From Achromobacter denitrificans NBRC 15125 (GTDB taxonomy: Bacteria; Pseudomonadota; Gammaproteobacteria; Burkholderiales; Burkholderiaceae_B), in NCBI RefSeq assembly GCF_001571365.1, contig NZ_BCTQ01000002.1, positions 1-64,000 of the forward strand: a DNA stretch of 64,000 nt, read 5' to 3'. Shown here piece after piece: positions 38,355 to 48,212 of the stretch; position 1 is the stretch's first letter, and each line of letters starts with the position of its first letter. The position numbers were made by a program, and so were the translations under genes. The notes under the pieces were generated by a model, which was given only the letters and a program-made list of their open reading frames with translations, ran no database searches and was not told the origin of the DNA.

Positions 38355-38425
38355 TCCCCCCCCGAAGCGCGGCGCGCTTCCCCCCCAGGGGGGCGTCGCT
38401 GCGGACCGGCGGAGCCGGATCCGCG
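38355..38425. repeat. GC-rich extragenic palindrome cluster
   Basis: A GAAGCGC-GGC-GCGCTTC palindrome flanked by C/G runs (about 38364-38380) is followed by a second stem, GCGGA-CCGGC with GCCGGATCCGC (38401-38424, one bulge). The style is that of repetitive extragenic palindromes. Related G/C palindromes occur at ~30782-30804 and 53870-53911. Confidence 0.55.
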
Positions 38426-38477
38426 CGACCCGGCTTGGGGGAGATGTTGCCAGTTTGGGGAAGGCGAGTAGTGTGAT

Positions 38478-38505
38478 GGGCGCGGGGTGATTCCCGCGCC
38501 CTTTT
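38478..38505 (+). terminator. rho-independent terminator between mmsA and the M81 operon
   Basis: A 9-bp stem (GGGCGCGGG/CCCGCGCCC; 38478-38486 with 38493-38501), then TTTT. It ends only 27 bp before the next start codon, so it lies where that operon's leader should be. Confidence 0.78.
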
Positions 38506-38531
38506 ACATTGGAACGACAGGGGGAAATCCG

Positions 38532-40040
38532 ATGCGCATCGGGATAGGCGGTTTTCAGCACGAAACCAATACGTTCGCGCCGTCGCGCGCCGCTTGGGAG
38601 GACTTCGCCGACAAGGGCGGGGGCTGGCCCAGGCTGGTCAGCGGGCCCGCGATGTTCCAGGCGGTCGCGGGCGCCAACATCCCGGTGGCCGGGTTCATCG
38701 AGGCGATGGAACAGCACACGCTGCTGCCCACCACGTGGGCGGCGGCCAGCCCCTCGGGCCCCGTCACCCGGGACGCCTTCGAACGCATCAGCGCCATGAT
38801 CCTGCAAGGCCTGGCCCAGGCCGCGCCGCTGGACGGCGTCTACCTGGACCTGCATGGCGCGATGGTGACCGAACACCTGGACGACGGCGAAGGCGAATTG
38901 CTCAGGCGCGTGCGCGAACTGGTGGGGCCGGACGTGCCCGTGGTGGCCAGCCTGGACCTCCACGCCAATGTCACGCGCGCCATGGTCCGCCATGCCGACG
39001 CCCTGGTCTGTTATCGGACCTATCCGCACATCGATATGGCCGAGACCGGCCAGCGCGCCGCGGAGCTGCTGCACAAACGGCTGGCGGGCATGCCGCGGCC
39101 CAGCGTGGCGCTGCGTTCCCTGCCCTACCTGATTTCCCTGTGCTGGCAGTCCACCGACATCGAACCCTCGCGCAGCCTGTACCGGCTGGTGGGCGAGATC
39201 GAAGCGCGGGGCGTCCTCAGCCTGTCTTTCGCCACGGGTTTTCCCGCGGCGGACTTCCCCGAATGCGCGCCCACGGTGTGGGCCTACGGCGCCCCCCAGG
39301 CCGAAGCCGACGCCGCGGCCGACGAAATGACCCGCGCCGTGCTCGATGCGGAACGCGACTTCGGCGGCCGGCTCTACACGCCCGACGAAGCCGTGCAGGA
39401 AGCCTTGAGGCTGGCGCGGGACGCCAGCAAGCCGGTGGTCATCGCCGACGCGCAGGACAACCCCGGCGCGGGCGGCAGCTCGGACACCACCGGGGTGCTG
39501 CGCGCCCTGATCCGCCACGATGCGCGCGACGCCGCCATCGGCTTGATCGTCGACCCGCAGGCCGCGTTGGCCGCCCACCGCGCCGGCGTCGGCAAGAAGG
39601 TCAGGATTGCACTGGGTGGACATTCGGGTATTCCCGACGACGAACCCCTGGACACCGAATTCATTGTCGAGAAAACTTCGGATGGGCGTTTCGATACGCA
39701 CGGCGCGTTCTACCGCGGATTCCACATGGACCTGGGCCCCAGCGCCTGCCTGCGCATCGGCGGCGTGCGCATCATCGTCGCCTCCAACAAGGTGCAGATG
39801 GCCGACCAGGAGATGTTCCGTTTCGCGGGCGTGGAGCCGCGCCGCGCGGCGATCCTGGTGGTCAAGAGCTCGGCGCATTTCCGCGCGGATTTCACGGCCA
39901 TCGCGCAAACGATCCTGGTATGCGCGGCCCCCGGCTCCATGCTGATGGATGCGGCAAAACAACCATGGACACGGTTGCGTCCGGGCATCAGAATGGCGCC
40001 TTGCGGACCGGTCTTTTCCGGCCGGTCGGCTACTGCCTGA
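38532..40040 (+). CDS. M81/MlrC-family metallopeptidase (first copy)
   Basis: Predicted zinc peptidase of 502 aa of the MlrC group, whose founder finishes breakdown of the linearised cyanobacterial peptide microcystin. ATG at 38532 behind GGGGGAA. Motifs: HETNTF (10-15), LDLHGAM (105-111), LDLHAN (141-146), YPHID (164-168) and DNPGAGGSSDTT in the C-terminal MlrC domain; these His/Asp clusters are the probable metal ligands. About as long as the second copy at 46713 but clearly diverged. The frame runs on with an unusual basic tail. First gene of the transporter operon. Substrate unknown. Confidence 0.88.
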   Translation: MRIGIGGFQHETNTFAPSRAAWEDFADKGGGWPRLVSGPAMFQAVAGANIPVAGFIEAMEQHTLLPTTWAAASPSGPVTRDAFERISAMILQGLAQAAPLDGVYLDLHGAMVTEHLDDGEGELLRRVRELVGPDVPVVASLDLHANVTRAMVRHADALVCYRTYPHIDMAETGQRAAELLHKRLAGMPRPSVALRSLPYLISLCWQSTDIEPSRSLYRLVGEIEARGVLSLSFATGFPAADFPECAPTVWAYGAPQAEADAAADEMTRAVLDAERDFGGRLYTPDEAVQEALRLARDASKPVVIADAQDNPGAGGSSDTTGVLRALIRHDARDAAIGLIVDPQAALAAHRAGVGKKVRIALGGHSGIPDDEPLDTEFIVEKTSDGRFDTHGAFYRGFHMDLGPSACLRIGGVRIIVASNKVQMADQEMFRFAGVEPRRAAILVVKSSAHFRADFTAIAQTILVCAAPGSMLMDAAKQPWTRLRPGIRMAPCGPVFSGRSATA

Positions 40041-40120
40041 ACCTCGCACGCCGCCACGCGCGGCGGGTTAACGACGCAGCGGCGCAATACGCCGCTCATT
40101 ACGCATCAAGGGGAAGATTC

Positions 40121-41686
40121 ATGCTGAAGTTCGTCCGAGCCGCCGCGTTGGCGGGCGCAACCCTGATGATGGCTCACGGCGCCTATGCCGAGACCGTCAT
40201 CAAGACGGTGATGCACTCGCCTCTGCGCCTGACCGATCCGCATGCCACCACCGCGTACATCACGACGTGGCACGGCTACATGATCTACGACACCCTGCTG
40301 GCCACCGACGCCGACAACAAGATCCAGCCGCAGATGCTGGAGAAATGGGAAGTCTCGCCCGACGGCAAGACCTACACCATGACGCTGCGCGACGGCCAGA
40401 AATGGCATGACGGCAAGCCTGTCACCTCGGAAGACTGCGTGGCCTCGATCAAGCGCTGGGCCGCCGGCGACGGCATGGGCCGCACGCTGCTGAAGTTCAC
40501 CGACAAGATCGAAGTCATCGACGACAAGAACTTCCGCATCGTCATGAAGGAGCCCACCGACCTGGCGCTGCGCGCCCTGTCCAAGCCCACCGGCACCGCC
40601 CCCTTCATGATGCCCAAGCGCATCGCGGACCAGGCCATCGGCCAGCCCATCACCGACATGACCGGCTCGGGCCCGTTCAAGGTCATCGAGTTCAAGCCCG
40701 GCGTGAAGACGGTCTACGCCAAGAATGCCGACTACGTGCCGCGCAAGGAACCCGCCAGCGGCCTGGCCGGCGGCAAGGTCGTCAACGTGGACAAGGTCGA
40801 ATGGGATGTGATGCCGGACGCGCTGACCACCGCCAACGCGCTGCTGGGCGGCGAGATCGACTTCGTCGAGCAGTTCCCGTACGACCTGCTGCCGATGATC
40901 GAAGGCAACAAGGACCTGAAGGAAGAGTCGCTCAGCCCGGTCGGCTACTTCACGATGTACCGCTTCAACTTCAAGTACCCGCCCTTCAACAACAAGAAGG
41001 TCCGCCAGGCCGCAATGTACGCCATCGGCCAGGAAGACGTGATGAAGGCGCTGGTCGGCAATCCCAAGTACTGGAAGACCTGCGCATCGCTGTGGGGCTG
41101 CGGCACGCCGCTGGAAAGCGACATCGGCAAGGACATGGTCGTGCCGTCCAACATCGAGAAGGCCAAGGCGCTGCTGAAGGAAGCGGGCTACGACAACACC
41201 CCCATCCTGGTGATGCACGCCACCGACGTGGGCACGCTCTCGGCCCAGCCGGTCGTGATGGCCCAGGCGCTGCGCAAGGCCGGCTTCAACGTCAACCTGG
41301 CCGCGATGGACTGGCAGAGCGTGGCCACCCGCCGCGCCTCCAAGGCCGCGCCGGCCGAAGGCGGCTGGAACATCCACAACACCAACTGGTACGCCACCGA
41401 CGTGATGGATCCGGTCCGTTCGGCCCCGGCTGCCGCCAATGGCGACAACGCGTGGTTCGGCTGGCCCGACTTCCCGCAGATCGAGGAATTGCGCACGAAG
41501 ATGGCGCTGACCTCCGACCCCGCGGAACAGAAGAAGATCGCCGAGGAAGTGCAGCGCATCGGCATCGATGAAGGCCTGTACGTGCCGCTGGGCCAGATGT
41601 CCGTGCCCACGGTGTATTCGACCAAGCTGTCGGGCCTGGTGCATGCGCCGGTCTTCGCATTCTGGAACGTCAAGAAAGCCCCTTGA
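40121..41686 (+). CDS. periplasmic solute-binding protein (family 5, peptide/opine type)
   Basis: Secreted binding protein of 521 aa for the adjacent ABC importer. ATG at 40121 behind AAGGGGAAG. The signal peptide (1-23) ends AYA/ET with no lipobox Cys, so it is soluble in the periplasm. SBP_bac_5 features: MLEKWEVSPDGKTYTMTLRDGQKWHDGKPVT and a long C-terminal lobe. The family binds di-/oligopeptides, opines or modified peptides; the ligand cannot be read from sequence. Confidence 0.93.
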   Translation: MLKFVRAAALAGATLMMAHGAYAETVIKTVMHSPLRLTDPHATTAYITTWHGYMIYDTLLATDADNKIQPQMLEKWEVSPDGKTYTMTLRDGQKWHDGKPVTSEDCVASIKRWAAGDGMGRTLLKFTDKIEVIDDKNFRIVMKEPTDLALRALSKPTGTAPFMMPKRIADQAIGQPITDMTGSGPFKVIEFKPGVKTVYAKNADYVPRKEPASGLAGGKVVNVDKVEWDVMPDALTTANALLGGEIDFVEQFPYDLLPMIEGNKDLKEESLSPVGYFTMYRFNFKYPPFNNKKVRQAAMYAIGQEDVMKALVGNPKYWKTCASLWGCGTPLESDIGKDMVVPSNIEKAKALLKEAGYDNTPILVMHATDVGTLSAQPVVMAQALRKAGFNVNLAAMDWQSVATRRASKAAPAEGGWNIHNTNWYATDVMDPVRSAPAAANGDNAWFGWPDFPQIEELRTKMALTSDPAEQKKIAEEVQRIGIDEGLYVPLGQMSVPTVYSTKLSGLVHAPVFAFWNVKKAP

Positions 41687-41712
41687 CGGGCGCGTAGTAC
41701 AGGGGGAATTAC

Positions 41713-42654
41713 ATGCTGGCATTTGTCTCACGCCGGCTCCTCGCGACCATCCCCGTTCTGGTGATGGTCGCGGTGGTGGTCTTCGCGATATTGCGTTTCA
41801 GCCCGGGCGATCCGGCCATCATCATGGCGGGCGACGGCGCCACGCCCGAGCGCATCGTCCAGATACGCCAGACGATGGGCCTGGACCAACCGGTCATCAA
41901 GCAGTTCTTCATCTGGGGCGGCAAGCTCCTGCAAGGCGACCTGGGCACTTCGCTCATGTCGGGCGTGCCGGTCACCAAGCTCATTGGGCAGCGCCTTGAA
42001 CCGTCGCTCAGCCTGGCGGTGCTGACCCTGGCCTTCACGCTGATCGTCGCCATCCCGCTGGGCATACTCGCGGCATGGCGCCAGGGCAAGCTGCTGGACC
42101 GCGCGGTGATGGGCTTTTCGGTGCTGGGCTTCTCGGTGCCCGTGTTCGTCACCGGCTACCTGCTCATCTGGCTCTTCGCCATCAAGCTGGGCTGGTTCAA
42201 CGTGCAGGGCTACGTGCCGCTGGACAAGGGCTTCTGGCCCTACCTGCACCGCCTCATCCTGCCGTCGCTGGCCCTGTCCACGGTCTACGTCGCGCTGATC
42301 GCGCGCATCACGCGCACCAGCGTGATCGAAGTCATGGGAGAGGATTTCATCCGGACGGCCCGCTCCAAGGGCCTGGGCGAAACCGGCGTCCTGCTGGGGC
42401 ATGCCCTGCGCAACGCCGCCGTGCCCATCGCCACCGTCGTGGGCCTGGGCATCGCGCTGCTGATCAGCGGCGTGGTCGTGACCGAATCGGTATTCAACAT
42501 CCCCGGCCTGGGCCGGCTGGTGGTGGAAGCCGTGCTGGCCCGCGACTACCCGGTCATCCAGGGCCTGACGCTCTTCTTCGCGTTCGTCTACGTGTTCATC
42601 AATCTGGTTGTCGATTGCGCCTACACGGTGTTCGACCCGCGGATCAGGTACTAG
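41713..42654 (+). CDS. ABC transporter permease, DppB type
   Basis: Inner-membrane permease of 313 aa with six predicted transmembrane segments (first at ~9-30) and the DppB-type N-terminal region FSPGDPA. The EAA-type loop (EVMGEDFIRTARSKGLGE) contacts the ATPase. It follows the binding protein by 26 bp and is paired with the next permease. Confidence 0.94.
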   Translation: MLAFVSRRLLATIPVLVMVAVVVFAILRFSPGDPAIIMAGDGATPERIVQIRQTMGLDQPVIKQFFIWGGKLLQGDLGTSLMSGVPVTKLIGQRLEPSLSLAVLTLAFTLIVAIPLGILAAWRQGKLLDRAVMGFSVLGFSVPVFVTGYLLIWLFAIKLGWFNVQGYVPLDKGFWPYLHRLILPSLALSTVYVALIARITRTSVIEVMGEDFIRTARSKGLGETGVLLGHALRNAAVPIATVVGLGIALLISGVVVTESVFNIPGLGRLVVEAVLARDYPVIQGLTLFFAFVYVFINLVVDCAYTVFDPRIRY

Positions 42655-42663
42655 GGGCCCACC

Positions 42664-43554
42664 ATGCAAACGCCAACCGACGCCGCCGATCTGCCTGGCG
42701 GCGGCAATCCCCAAGTCACGGCCTGGCGGCAAGTCCGCCAGGGGCTCAAGAGCTGGCCCGTCATGCTGGCGCTGGTGGTGCTGGCGACGATCGTCGCCAT
42801 CGCGCTGTTCGCGCCCCTGCTGGGCACCGTCGATCCCACGTTCATCGATCCCGGCGCCCGCCTGAAACAGCCCTTCTCCGACTACCTCTTCGGCACCGAT
42901 GCCTTCGGCCGCGACGTCTGGTCGCGCGTGGCCTACGGCGCCCGCGTCTCGCTCATCGCGGGCCTGGGCGCGGCGGTCGTCAGCGTCGCCATCGGGTTGG
43001 TCGTCGGCGTGATCGCGGGCTGGTTCCGCTCGCTGGACGGACTGATCATGCGCACCATGGACGCCATCATGGCCATTCCCGGCATCCTGCTGGCGATCGC
43101 CCTGGTGTCCGTGACCGGCGCCAGCCTCACCACCGTGCTCGTGGCCATCACCATTCCGGAAATCCCCCGGGTGGTGCGGCTGGTCCGCGGCCAGATCCTG
43201 ACGGTGCGCGGCGAGCCCTACGTCGAGGCGGCGCTGGCCCTGGGCACGCCGCTGCCGCTGTTGCTGTGGCGGCACATGGTGCCCAGCACGATCGCGCCGC
43301 TGACGGTGCAAGGCACTTACGTCTTCGCGTCCGCGATGCTGACCGAGGCCATCCTCAGCTTCCTGGGCGCGGGCATCCCGCCCGAGATCGCCTCCTGGGG
43401 CAACATCATGTCCGAAGGCCGCATGTACTTCCGCATGCTGCCCGGGCTGATTCTCTTCCCGGGCCTGTTCCTGTCGCTGACCGTTCTCAGCGTGAACATC
43501 CTGGGCGATGCCCTGCGCGATGCGCTGGACCCGAAAATGGTGCGGAGGATCTGA
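42664..43554 (+). CDS. ABC transporter permease, DppC type
   Basis: Inner-membrane permease of 296 aa with about six transmembrane segments. Typical DppC features are the FGTDAFGRDVWSRVAYGAR segment and the EAA loop region EPYVEAALALGTPLP. Its stop overlaps the start of the ATPase gene (TGATG). Confidence 0.94.
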   Translation: MQTPTDAADLPGGGNPQVTAWRQVRQGLKSWPVMLALVVLATIVAIALFAPLLGTVDPTFIDPGARLKQPFSDYLFGTDAFGRDVWSRVAYGARVSLIAGLGAAVVSVAIGLVVGVIAGWFRSLDGLIMRTMDAIMAIPGILLAIALVSVTGASLTTVLVAITIPEIPRVVRLVRGQILTVRGEPYVEAALALGTPLPLLLWRHMVPSTIAPLTVQGTYVFASAMLTEAILSFLGAGIPPEIASWGNIMSEGRMYFRMLPGLILFPGLFLSLTVLSVNILGDALRDALDPKMVRRI

Positions 43555-45245
43555 TGCCCTACACCCCCACTCCCCCCGCGGGCGACACCTCGTCCGCCAT
43601 CCTGGCCATCCGCAACCTGTCGGTGGAAGTCGCGGGCGCGGGCAACCGCGTCGTGCGCAACCTCAGCCTGGACGTGCACGCCGGCGAAACGGTCTGCGTC
43701 GTCGGCGAATCGGGCTCGGGCAAGTCCGTCACGTCCCTGGCCGTCATGGGCCTGCTGCCGCCGGGCGTGCTGTCGGTCAACGCCGGCTCGATCCGCGTGG
43801 AAGGCGAGGACGTGGTCACCGCCACGCAGCGGCGCCTGCGCGAAATGCGCGCCACCCGCATGGCGATGGTGTTCCAGGAGCCCATGACCGCGCTGAACCC
43901 CGTGCACACGGTGGGCAAGCAGGTCGACGAAGTGCTGCGCCTGCACCGCAAGAAGATGTCGGCGGCGCAACGCCGCGAGAAGGTGCTGGAGATGTTCCGG
44001 TCGGTGCACCTGCCCGACGTCGAACGCATCTTCGACTCCTATCCGCACCAGCTTTCCGGCGGCCAGCGCCAGCGCATCGTCATCGCCATGGCGCTGATCC
44101 TGGAACCCAAGCTGCTCATCGCCGACGAGCCCACCACGGCGCTGGACGTCACCACGCAGAAGCAGATCCTGGCGCTGATCAAGGAACTGCAGGTCAAGCA
44201 CCAGACCGCCGTGCTGTTCATCACCCATGATTTCGGCGTCGTGGCGGAGATCTCCGACCGCATCGTCGTGATGAACCGCGGAGACCTGGTCGAAAGCGGC
44301 TCCCGCCACGAGATCCTGGCCGAACCCAAGCAATCCTACACCCGGCGCCTGGTGTCGTCGGTTCCCAGCCTGGTGCCCTCGCGCCGCGAGGCGCCCGACG
44401 GCATGCCGGTGCTGCACGTCAAGGGGCTGGGCCGCACCTACGGCGGCAAGCGTTCGGTGCTGTCGCGCAAGGCCGCGCACAATATCGTCGCGGCCTCCGA
44501 CGTGAACCTGACCCTGCGCAAGGGCGAGATCCTCGGCATCGTGGGCGAATCCGGCTCGGGCAAATCCACGGTGGCGCGCTGCATCGTGCGCCTGATCGAG
44601 CCCACCGCCGGCCACATGATGATGGGCGGCGAAGACCTCAGCACCCTGTCCGGCTCGGCGCTGCGCCCCGTGCGCCGGCGGATCCAGATCGTGTTCCAGG
44701 ATCCCTATCGCTCGCTGAACCCGCGCCGCACCGTCGGCGAATCCATCATCGAGGGCCTGCTCAACTTCGGCGTGCCCCGCGACCAGGCCTTGAAGCGCGC
44801 CGGCGAAACCCTGACGGTGGTGGGCCTGAGCCCGGACGCGATGCGCCGCTACCCGCACCAGTTCTCCGGCGGCCAGCGCCAGCGCATCTGCATCGCGCGC
44901 GCCCTGGTCATGGACCCGGAGATCCTGGTCGCCGACGAAGCCGTGTCGGCGCTGGACGTCTCGGTGCAGGCCCAGGTGCTGGAACTGCTGGAGCAGGTGC
45001 GCCAGCGCACCGGCGTGGGCGTGCTGTTCATCACCCATGACCTGCGCGTGGCGGCGCAAATCTGCGACACCATCATGGTCATGCAGCGCGGCAAGGTCGT
45101 CGAGACCGGCTCCGCCGAGACCGTGCTGACCGAGCCGCGCCATGAATACACCCGGGCCCTGATCGATGCCGCGCCCGGGCGGGACTGGGACTTCCGCAAT
45201 TTCCGGCCGATCTCGGCCGGCCTGGCGTCGGCCCCCGCGCCCTGA
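43554..45245 (+). CDS. fused double ABC ATPase (DppD-DppF type)
   Basis: Both nucleotide-binding domains of the importer in one 563-aa chain. NBD1 has Walker A GESGSGKS (51-58), signature LSGGQRQR and Walker B LLIADEP. NBD2 has a second GESGSGKS, signature FSGGQRQR and ILVADEA. Each half keeps the C-terminal oligopeptide-transporter extension. In-frame start ATG at 43554 overlaps the permease stop. Such fusions resemble the GsiA glutathione importer architecture. Confidence 0.94.
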   Translation: MPYTPTPPAGDTSSAILAIRNLSVEVAGAGNRVVRNLSLDVHAGETVCVVGESGSGKSVTSLAVMGLLPPGVLSVNAGSIRVEGEDVVTATQRRLREMRATRMAMVFQEPMTALNPVHTVGKQVDEVLRLHRKKMSAAQRREKVLEMFRSVHLPDVERIFDSYPHQLSGGQRQRIVIAMALILEPKLLIADEPTTALDVTTQKQILALIKELQVKHQTAVLFITHDFGVVAEISDRIVVMNRGDLVESGSRHEILAEPKQSYTRRLVSSVPSLVPSRREAPDGMPVLHVKGLGRTYGGKRSVLSRKAAHNIVAASDVNLTLRKGEILGIVGESGSGKSTVARCIVRLIEPTAGHMMMGGEDLSTLSGSALRPVRRRIQIVFQDPYRSLNPRRTVGESIIEGLLNFGVPRDQALKRAGETLTVVGLSPDAMRRYPHQFSGGQRQRICIARALVMDPEILVADEAVSALDVSVQAQVLELLEQVRQRTGVGVLFITHDLRVAAQICDTIMVMQRGKVVETGSAETVLTEPRHEYTRALIDAAPGRDWDFRNFRPISAGLASAPAP

Positions 45246-45272
45246 CGCACCGATCCGCCTACAGGAACCGAA

Positions 45273-46682
45273 ATGCCGCAACCGCATGAACTGTCCGCCG
45301 TGGAACTGCTCCAGGCATACCGCGCCAGGACGCTGTCGCCCGTCGAAGTCACCCGTTCCGTGCTGGAGCACATCGCGCGCTGGGAGCCGCGGCTCAAGGC
45401 CACCTATGCGCTGGACCCCGAAGGCGCGATGGCGATGGCGCGGGCCTCCGAGGCCCGCTGGATGAAGGGCGAACCCCAATCCACCGGCGGCTACTCGCTG
45501 GACGGCGTGCCGTCCACCATCAAGGAAAACATTGCCACTCGCGGCGTGCCGGTGCCGCTGGGCACGGCCGCCACCGACCTGACGCCGGCCGCGGCCGACG
45601 CGCCGCCCGCGGCCCGCATGCGCGAAGCCGGCGCGGTGCTGCTGGGCAAGACCACCATGCCCGACTACGGCATGCTGTCCTCCGGGCTGTCCAGCTTCCA
45701 TGAGTTGACGCGCAATCCCTGGGATCTGTCCAAGAACCCGGGCGGCTCCAGCGCCGGCGCGGGCGCCGCCGCCGCGGCGGGTTACGGGCCCCTGCACATC
45801 GGCACCGACATCGGCGGTTCGGTGCGGCTGCCGGCGGCCTGGTGCGGCATCGCCACGCTCAAGCCCAGCCTGGGCCGCATTCCCATCGACCCGCCCTTCA
45901 TGGGCCGCTGCGCCGGCCCTATGACCCGCACGGTCGCCGACGCCGCGCTCATGATGGGCGTGCTGTCGCAGCCCGACGCGCGCGACCACATGAGCCTGCC
46001 CTTCCAGGAGTTCGACTGGCTGAACCTGGAGCGCGACGTGCGCGGCCTGCGCATCGGCCTGCTGATGGACGCGGGCTGCGGCCTGCCGGTAGACCCCGAA
46101 ATCCGCGAGGCGGTGGAAGCCGCCGCGCGCGCCTTCGAGGCCGCGGGGGCCATCGTGACCCCCATGCAGCCCTGGATGACCCCGGACATGCTGGACGGCG
46201 TGGACCGCTTCTGGCGCACCCGCTCGGCGCTCGACCTGGCCGCCCTGCCCGAAGCGCGCCGCGCCAAGATCCTGCCTTTCATCCGCGCCTGGGCCGAAAG
46301 CGGCGGGGGCCAGTCCGGCGAGGACGTGTTCCGCAGCTACTACGAGACCCTCAACGTCCGCGCGCGGACCGTCGCGGCCTGCGCGCCCTACGACTACGTG
46401 CTTTCGCCGGTGGCGCCGGTGGTGGCGTACAACGCCGAATGGCCCTCGCCCACCAACGAGGTCGCCACGACGATGCACCACATCGGCTTCACCCTGCCCT
46501 TCAATATGAGCGAGCAGCCCGCCGCCTCCGTCAATTGCGGCTACACCAAGGCCGGGCTGCCCATCGGGCTGCAGATCGCCGGCCCGCGCTTCGACGACCT
46601 GGGCGTGCTGCGGATCGCGCGCGCCTGGGAACGGCTGCGCCCCGCGCAACATCCCTGGCCCCAGCCTCCCGAGGCGGCCTGA
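45273..46682 (+). CDS. amidase-signature hydrolase
   Basis: Amidase of 469 aa with the Ser-cisSer-Lys triad K84 (TIKEN), S159 (NPGGSSAGA) and S183 (GTDIGGSVRLP). The 75- and 24-residue spacings equal those of fatty-acid amide hydrolase. No signal peptide, so it acts in the cytoplasm after uptake. In the operon it could deamidate the imported compound or cleave a side chain before the M81 peptidases act. Substrate unknown. Confidence 0.9.
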   Translation: MPQPHELSAVELLQAYRARTLSPVEVTRSVLEHIARWEPRLKATYALDPEGAMAMARASEARWMKGEPQSTGGYSLDGVPSTIKENIATRGVPVPLGTAATDLTPAAADAPPAARMREAGAVLLGKTTMPDYGMLSSGLSSFHELTRNPWDLSKNPGGSSAGAGAAAAAGYGPLHIGTDIGGSVRLPAAWCGIATLKPSLGRIPIDPPFMGRCAGPMTRTVADAALMMGVLSQPDARDHMSLPFQEFDWLNLERDVRGLRIGLLMDAGCGLPVDPEIREAVEAAARAFEAAGAIVTPMQPWMTPDMLDGVDRFWRTRSALDLAALPEARRAKILPFIRAWAESGGGQSGEDVFRSYYETLNVRARTVAACAPYDYVLSPVAPVVAYNAEWPSPTNEVATTMHHIGFTLPFNMSEQPAASVNCGYTKAGLPIGLQIAGPRFDDLGVLRIARAWERLRPAQHPWPQPPEAA

Positions 46683-46712
46683 CCCTTCCACAAGCACCCC
46701 ACAGGAATCCCC

Positions 46713-48188
46713 ATGCGTTGGCTTTTGGCAATGATCAAGCACGAGACGAACACGTTTTCGCCCGTGCCGACCCCGCTGGAACGTTTCTTCCGCGGCAATC
46801 CCGAGATCCTGGCTGGCGAGCGCGCCATCAAGGCCTACGAGAACACCGACAGCGGCCTGGGCGGCTACATCGAGGTGGCGCGCCTCGCAGGCGCCGAGAT
46901 GGTGGTGCCCGTGGCGGCGGAGTCCTGGCCCAGCGGCCCGGCCAGCGCCGAAACCCATGAACGGCTGTGCAAACTGATCCTGGACGAGGTCAAGCGCGGC
47001 GGCTTCGACGCCATCCTGCTGGACCTGCACGGCGCCATGGTGGCCGAGGGCGTGGACGACGCCGAAGGCGACCTGCTGCGCCGCCTGCGCGAAATCGATC
47101 CCGCGACGCCGGTGGCGGTCACGCTCGACATGCATGCCAACATCTATGACGACATCGTCAAGAACGCCACCGTCATCAGCGGCTTCCACACCTATCCCCA
47201 CGTGGACATCCGCGAATCGGGCGTGCGCGCGGCCAACGTGATCGTTCGCACGCTGAAGGGAGAGATCAAGCCCGTGATGGCCTGGGCCAACAAGCCCATG
47301 CTGCCCCACATCATGTGCCAGGGCACCCACGCCGCGCCCAACAAGCCCTTGCAGGAACGCTGCAAGGAACTGGAGGCCGGCGGCGTGCTGGCCGCCTCGG
47401 TCTTCGTGGGCTTTCCTCACGCCGACATCCACGAGGCCGGCCTGAGCGCCGTGGTCTGTACGGACGGCAAGCTGGCCGAGGCCGAGCAGTACCGCGACGA
47501 GCTGCTGGAACGGGCCTGGACGGACCGCGCCGACTGGGTGTTCCATCCGGAACCCCTGGCGCCCACCATCGCGCGCGCCAAGGCCATCGAGCAGGGGCCG
47601 GTGGTGCTGCTGGACCACTACGACAACACGGGATCGGGCGGCACGATGGACACCACGGCCGTCCTGGCCGAAGTGCTGCGCCAGGAGCTGGACAACGTCG
47701 TCTTCTACGCCATCTGCGACCCGCAGGCCGCGCTGGAGGCGGCCGCGGCCGGCGTGGGCCGGACCATCACGCTCAAGCTGGGCGGCAAGATGGCCATGCC
47801 CGCCATCAAGGAAGCGAGCGAGCCGCTGGAAGTCACCGGCCGCGTCAAGCTGGTGTTCGACGGCGTCTACCTCAACCGCGGCCCCATGTACCGCGGCGTG
47901 CGCAACGATACCGGCCTGACCGTGGTGATCGACACGGGCCGCGTGGAAATCGTGGTGGTCTCGCGCCACCAGGAGCCCTTCGACGTCAATTGCCTGCTGT
48001 CGGCCGGCATCGATCCGCTGCAAAAGCGCTATGTGGTCCTGAAGAGCCGTGTGCACTGGCGCGCGGGCTTCTCCGACATGGCCACGGCGGTCATCGAATG
48101 CACGGGCGTGGGGGTCACCACCTCCGATTACGGCCAGCTCGACTTCCAGAAGGTGCGCCGCCCGATCTACCCGCTGGATCCGCTTTAA
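46713..48188 (+). CDS. M81/MlrC-family metallopeptidase (second copy)
   Basis: Predicted zinc peptidase of 491 aa. Same conserved clusters as the first copy: HETNTF (10-15), LDLHGAM (103-109), LDMHAN (138-143), YPHVD (161-165) and YDNTGSGGTMDTT. Overall divergence is high, so this is an old paralogue, not a recent duplication. Last gene of the operon, followed by a good terminator. Having two such enzymes suggests sequential or stereospecific cuts of one substrate; this is inference. Confidence 0.9.
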   Translation: MRWLLAMIKHETNTFSPVPTPLERFFRGNPEILAGERAIKAYENTDSGLGGYIEVARLAGAEMVVPVAAESWPSGPASAETHERLCKLILDEVKRGGFDAILLDLHGAMVAEGVDDAEGDLLRRLREIDPATPVAVTLDMHANIYDDIVKNATVISGFHTYPHVDIRESGVRAANVIVRTLKGEIKPVMAWANKPMLPHIMCQGTHAAPNKPLQERCKELEAGGVLAASVFVGFPHADIHEAGLSAVVCTDGKLAEAEQYRDELLERAWTDRADWVFHPEPLAPTIARAKAIEQGPVVLLDHYDNTGSGGTMDTTAVLAEVLRQELDNVVFYAICDPQAALEAAAAGVGRTITLKLGGKMAMPAIKEASEPLEVTGRVKLVFDGVYLNRGPMYRGVRNDTGLTVVIDTGRVEIVVVSRHQEPFDVNCLLSAGIDPLQKRYVVLKSRVHWRAGFSDMATAVIECTGVGVTTSDYGQLDFQKVRRPIYPLDPL

Positions 48189-48212
48189 TCCCCCTCCGCT
48201 CCCCATGACCCG

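Noticed and set aside
38355-38425. CRISPR-like repeat
   Set aside because: The palindromes are adjacent and not repeated with unique spacers; no cas gene is present.
36756-40049. A 1097-codon minus-strand open frame
   Set aside because: Antisense to mmsA and the first M81 gene; composition is typical of a shadow frame.
43317-48206. A 1629-codon open frame on the minus strand opposite the ABC/amidase/M81 genes
   Set aside because: Antisense shadow of strongly supported genes, with no family motifs.
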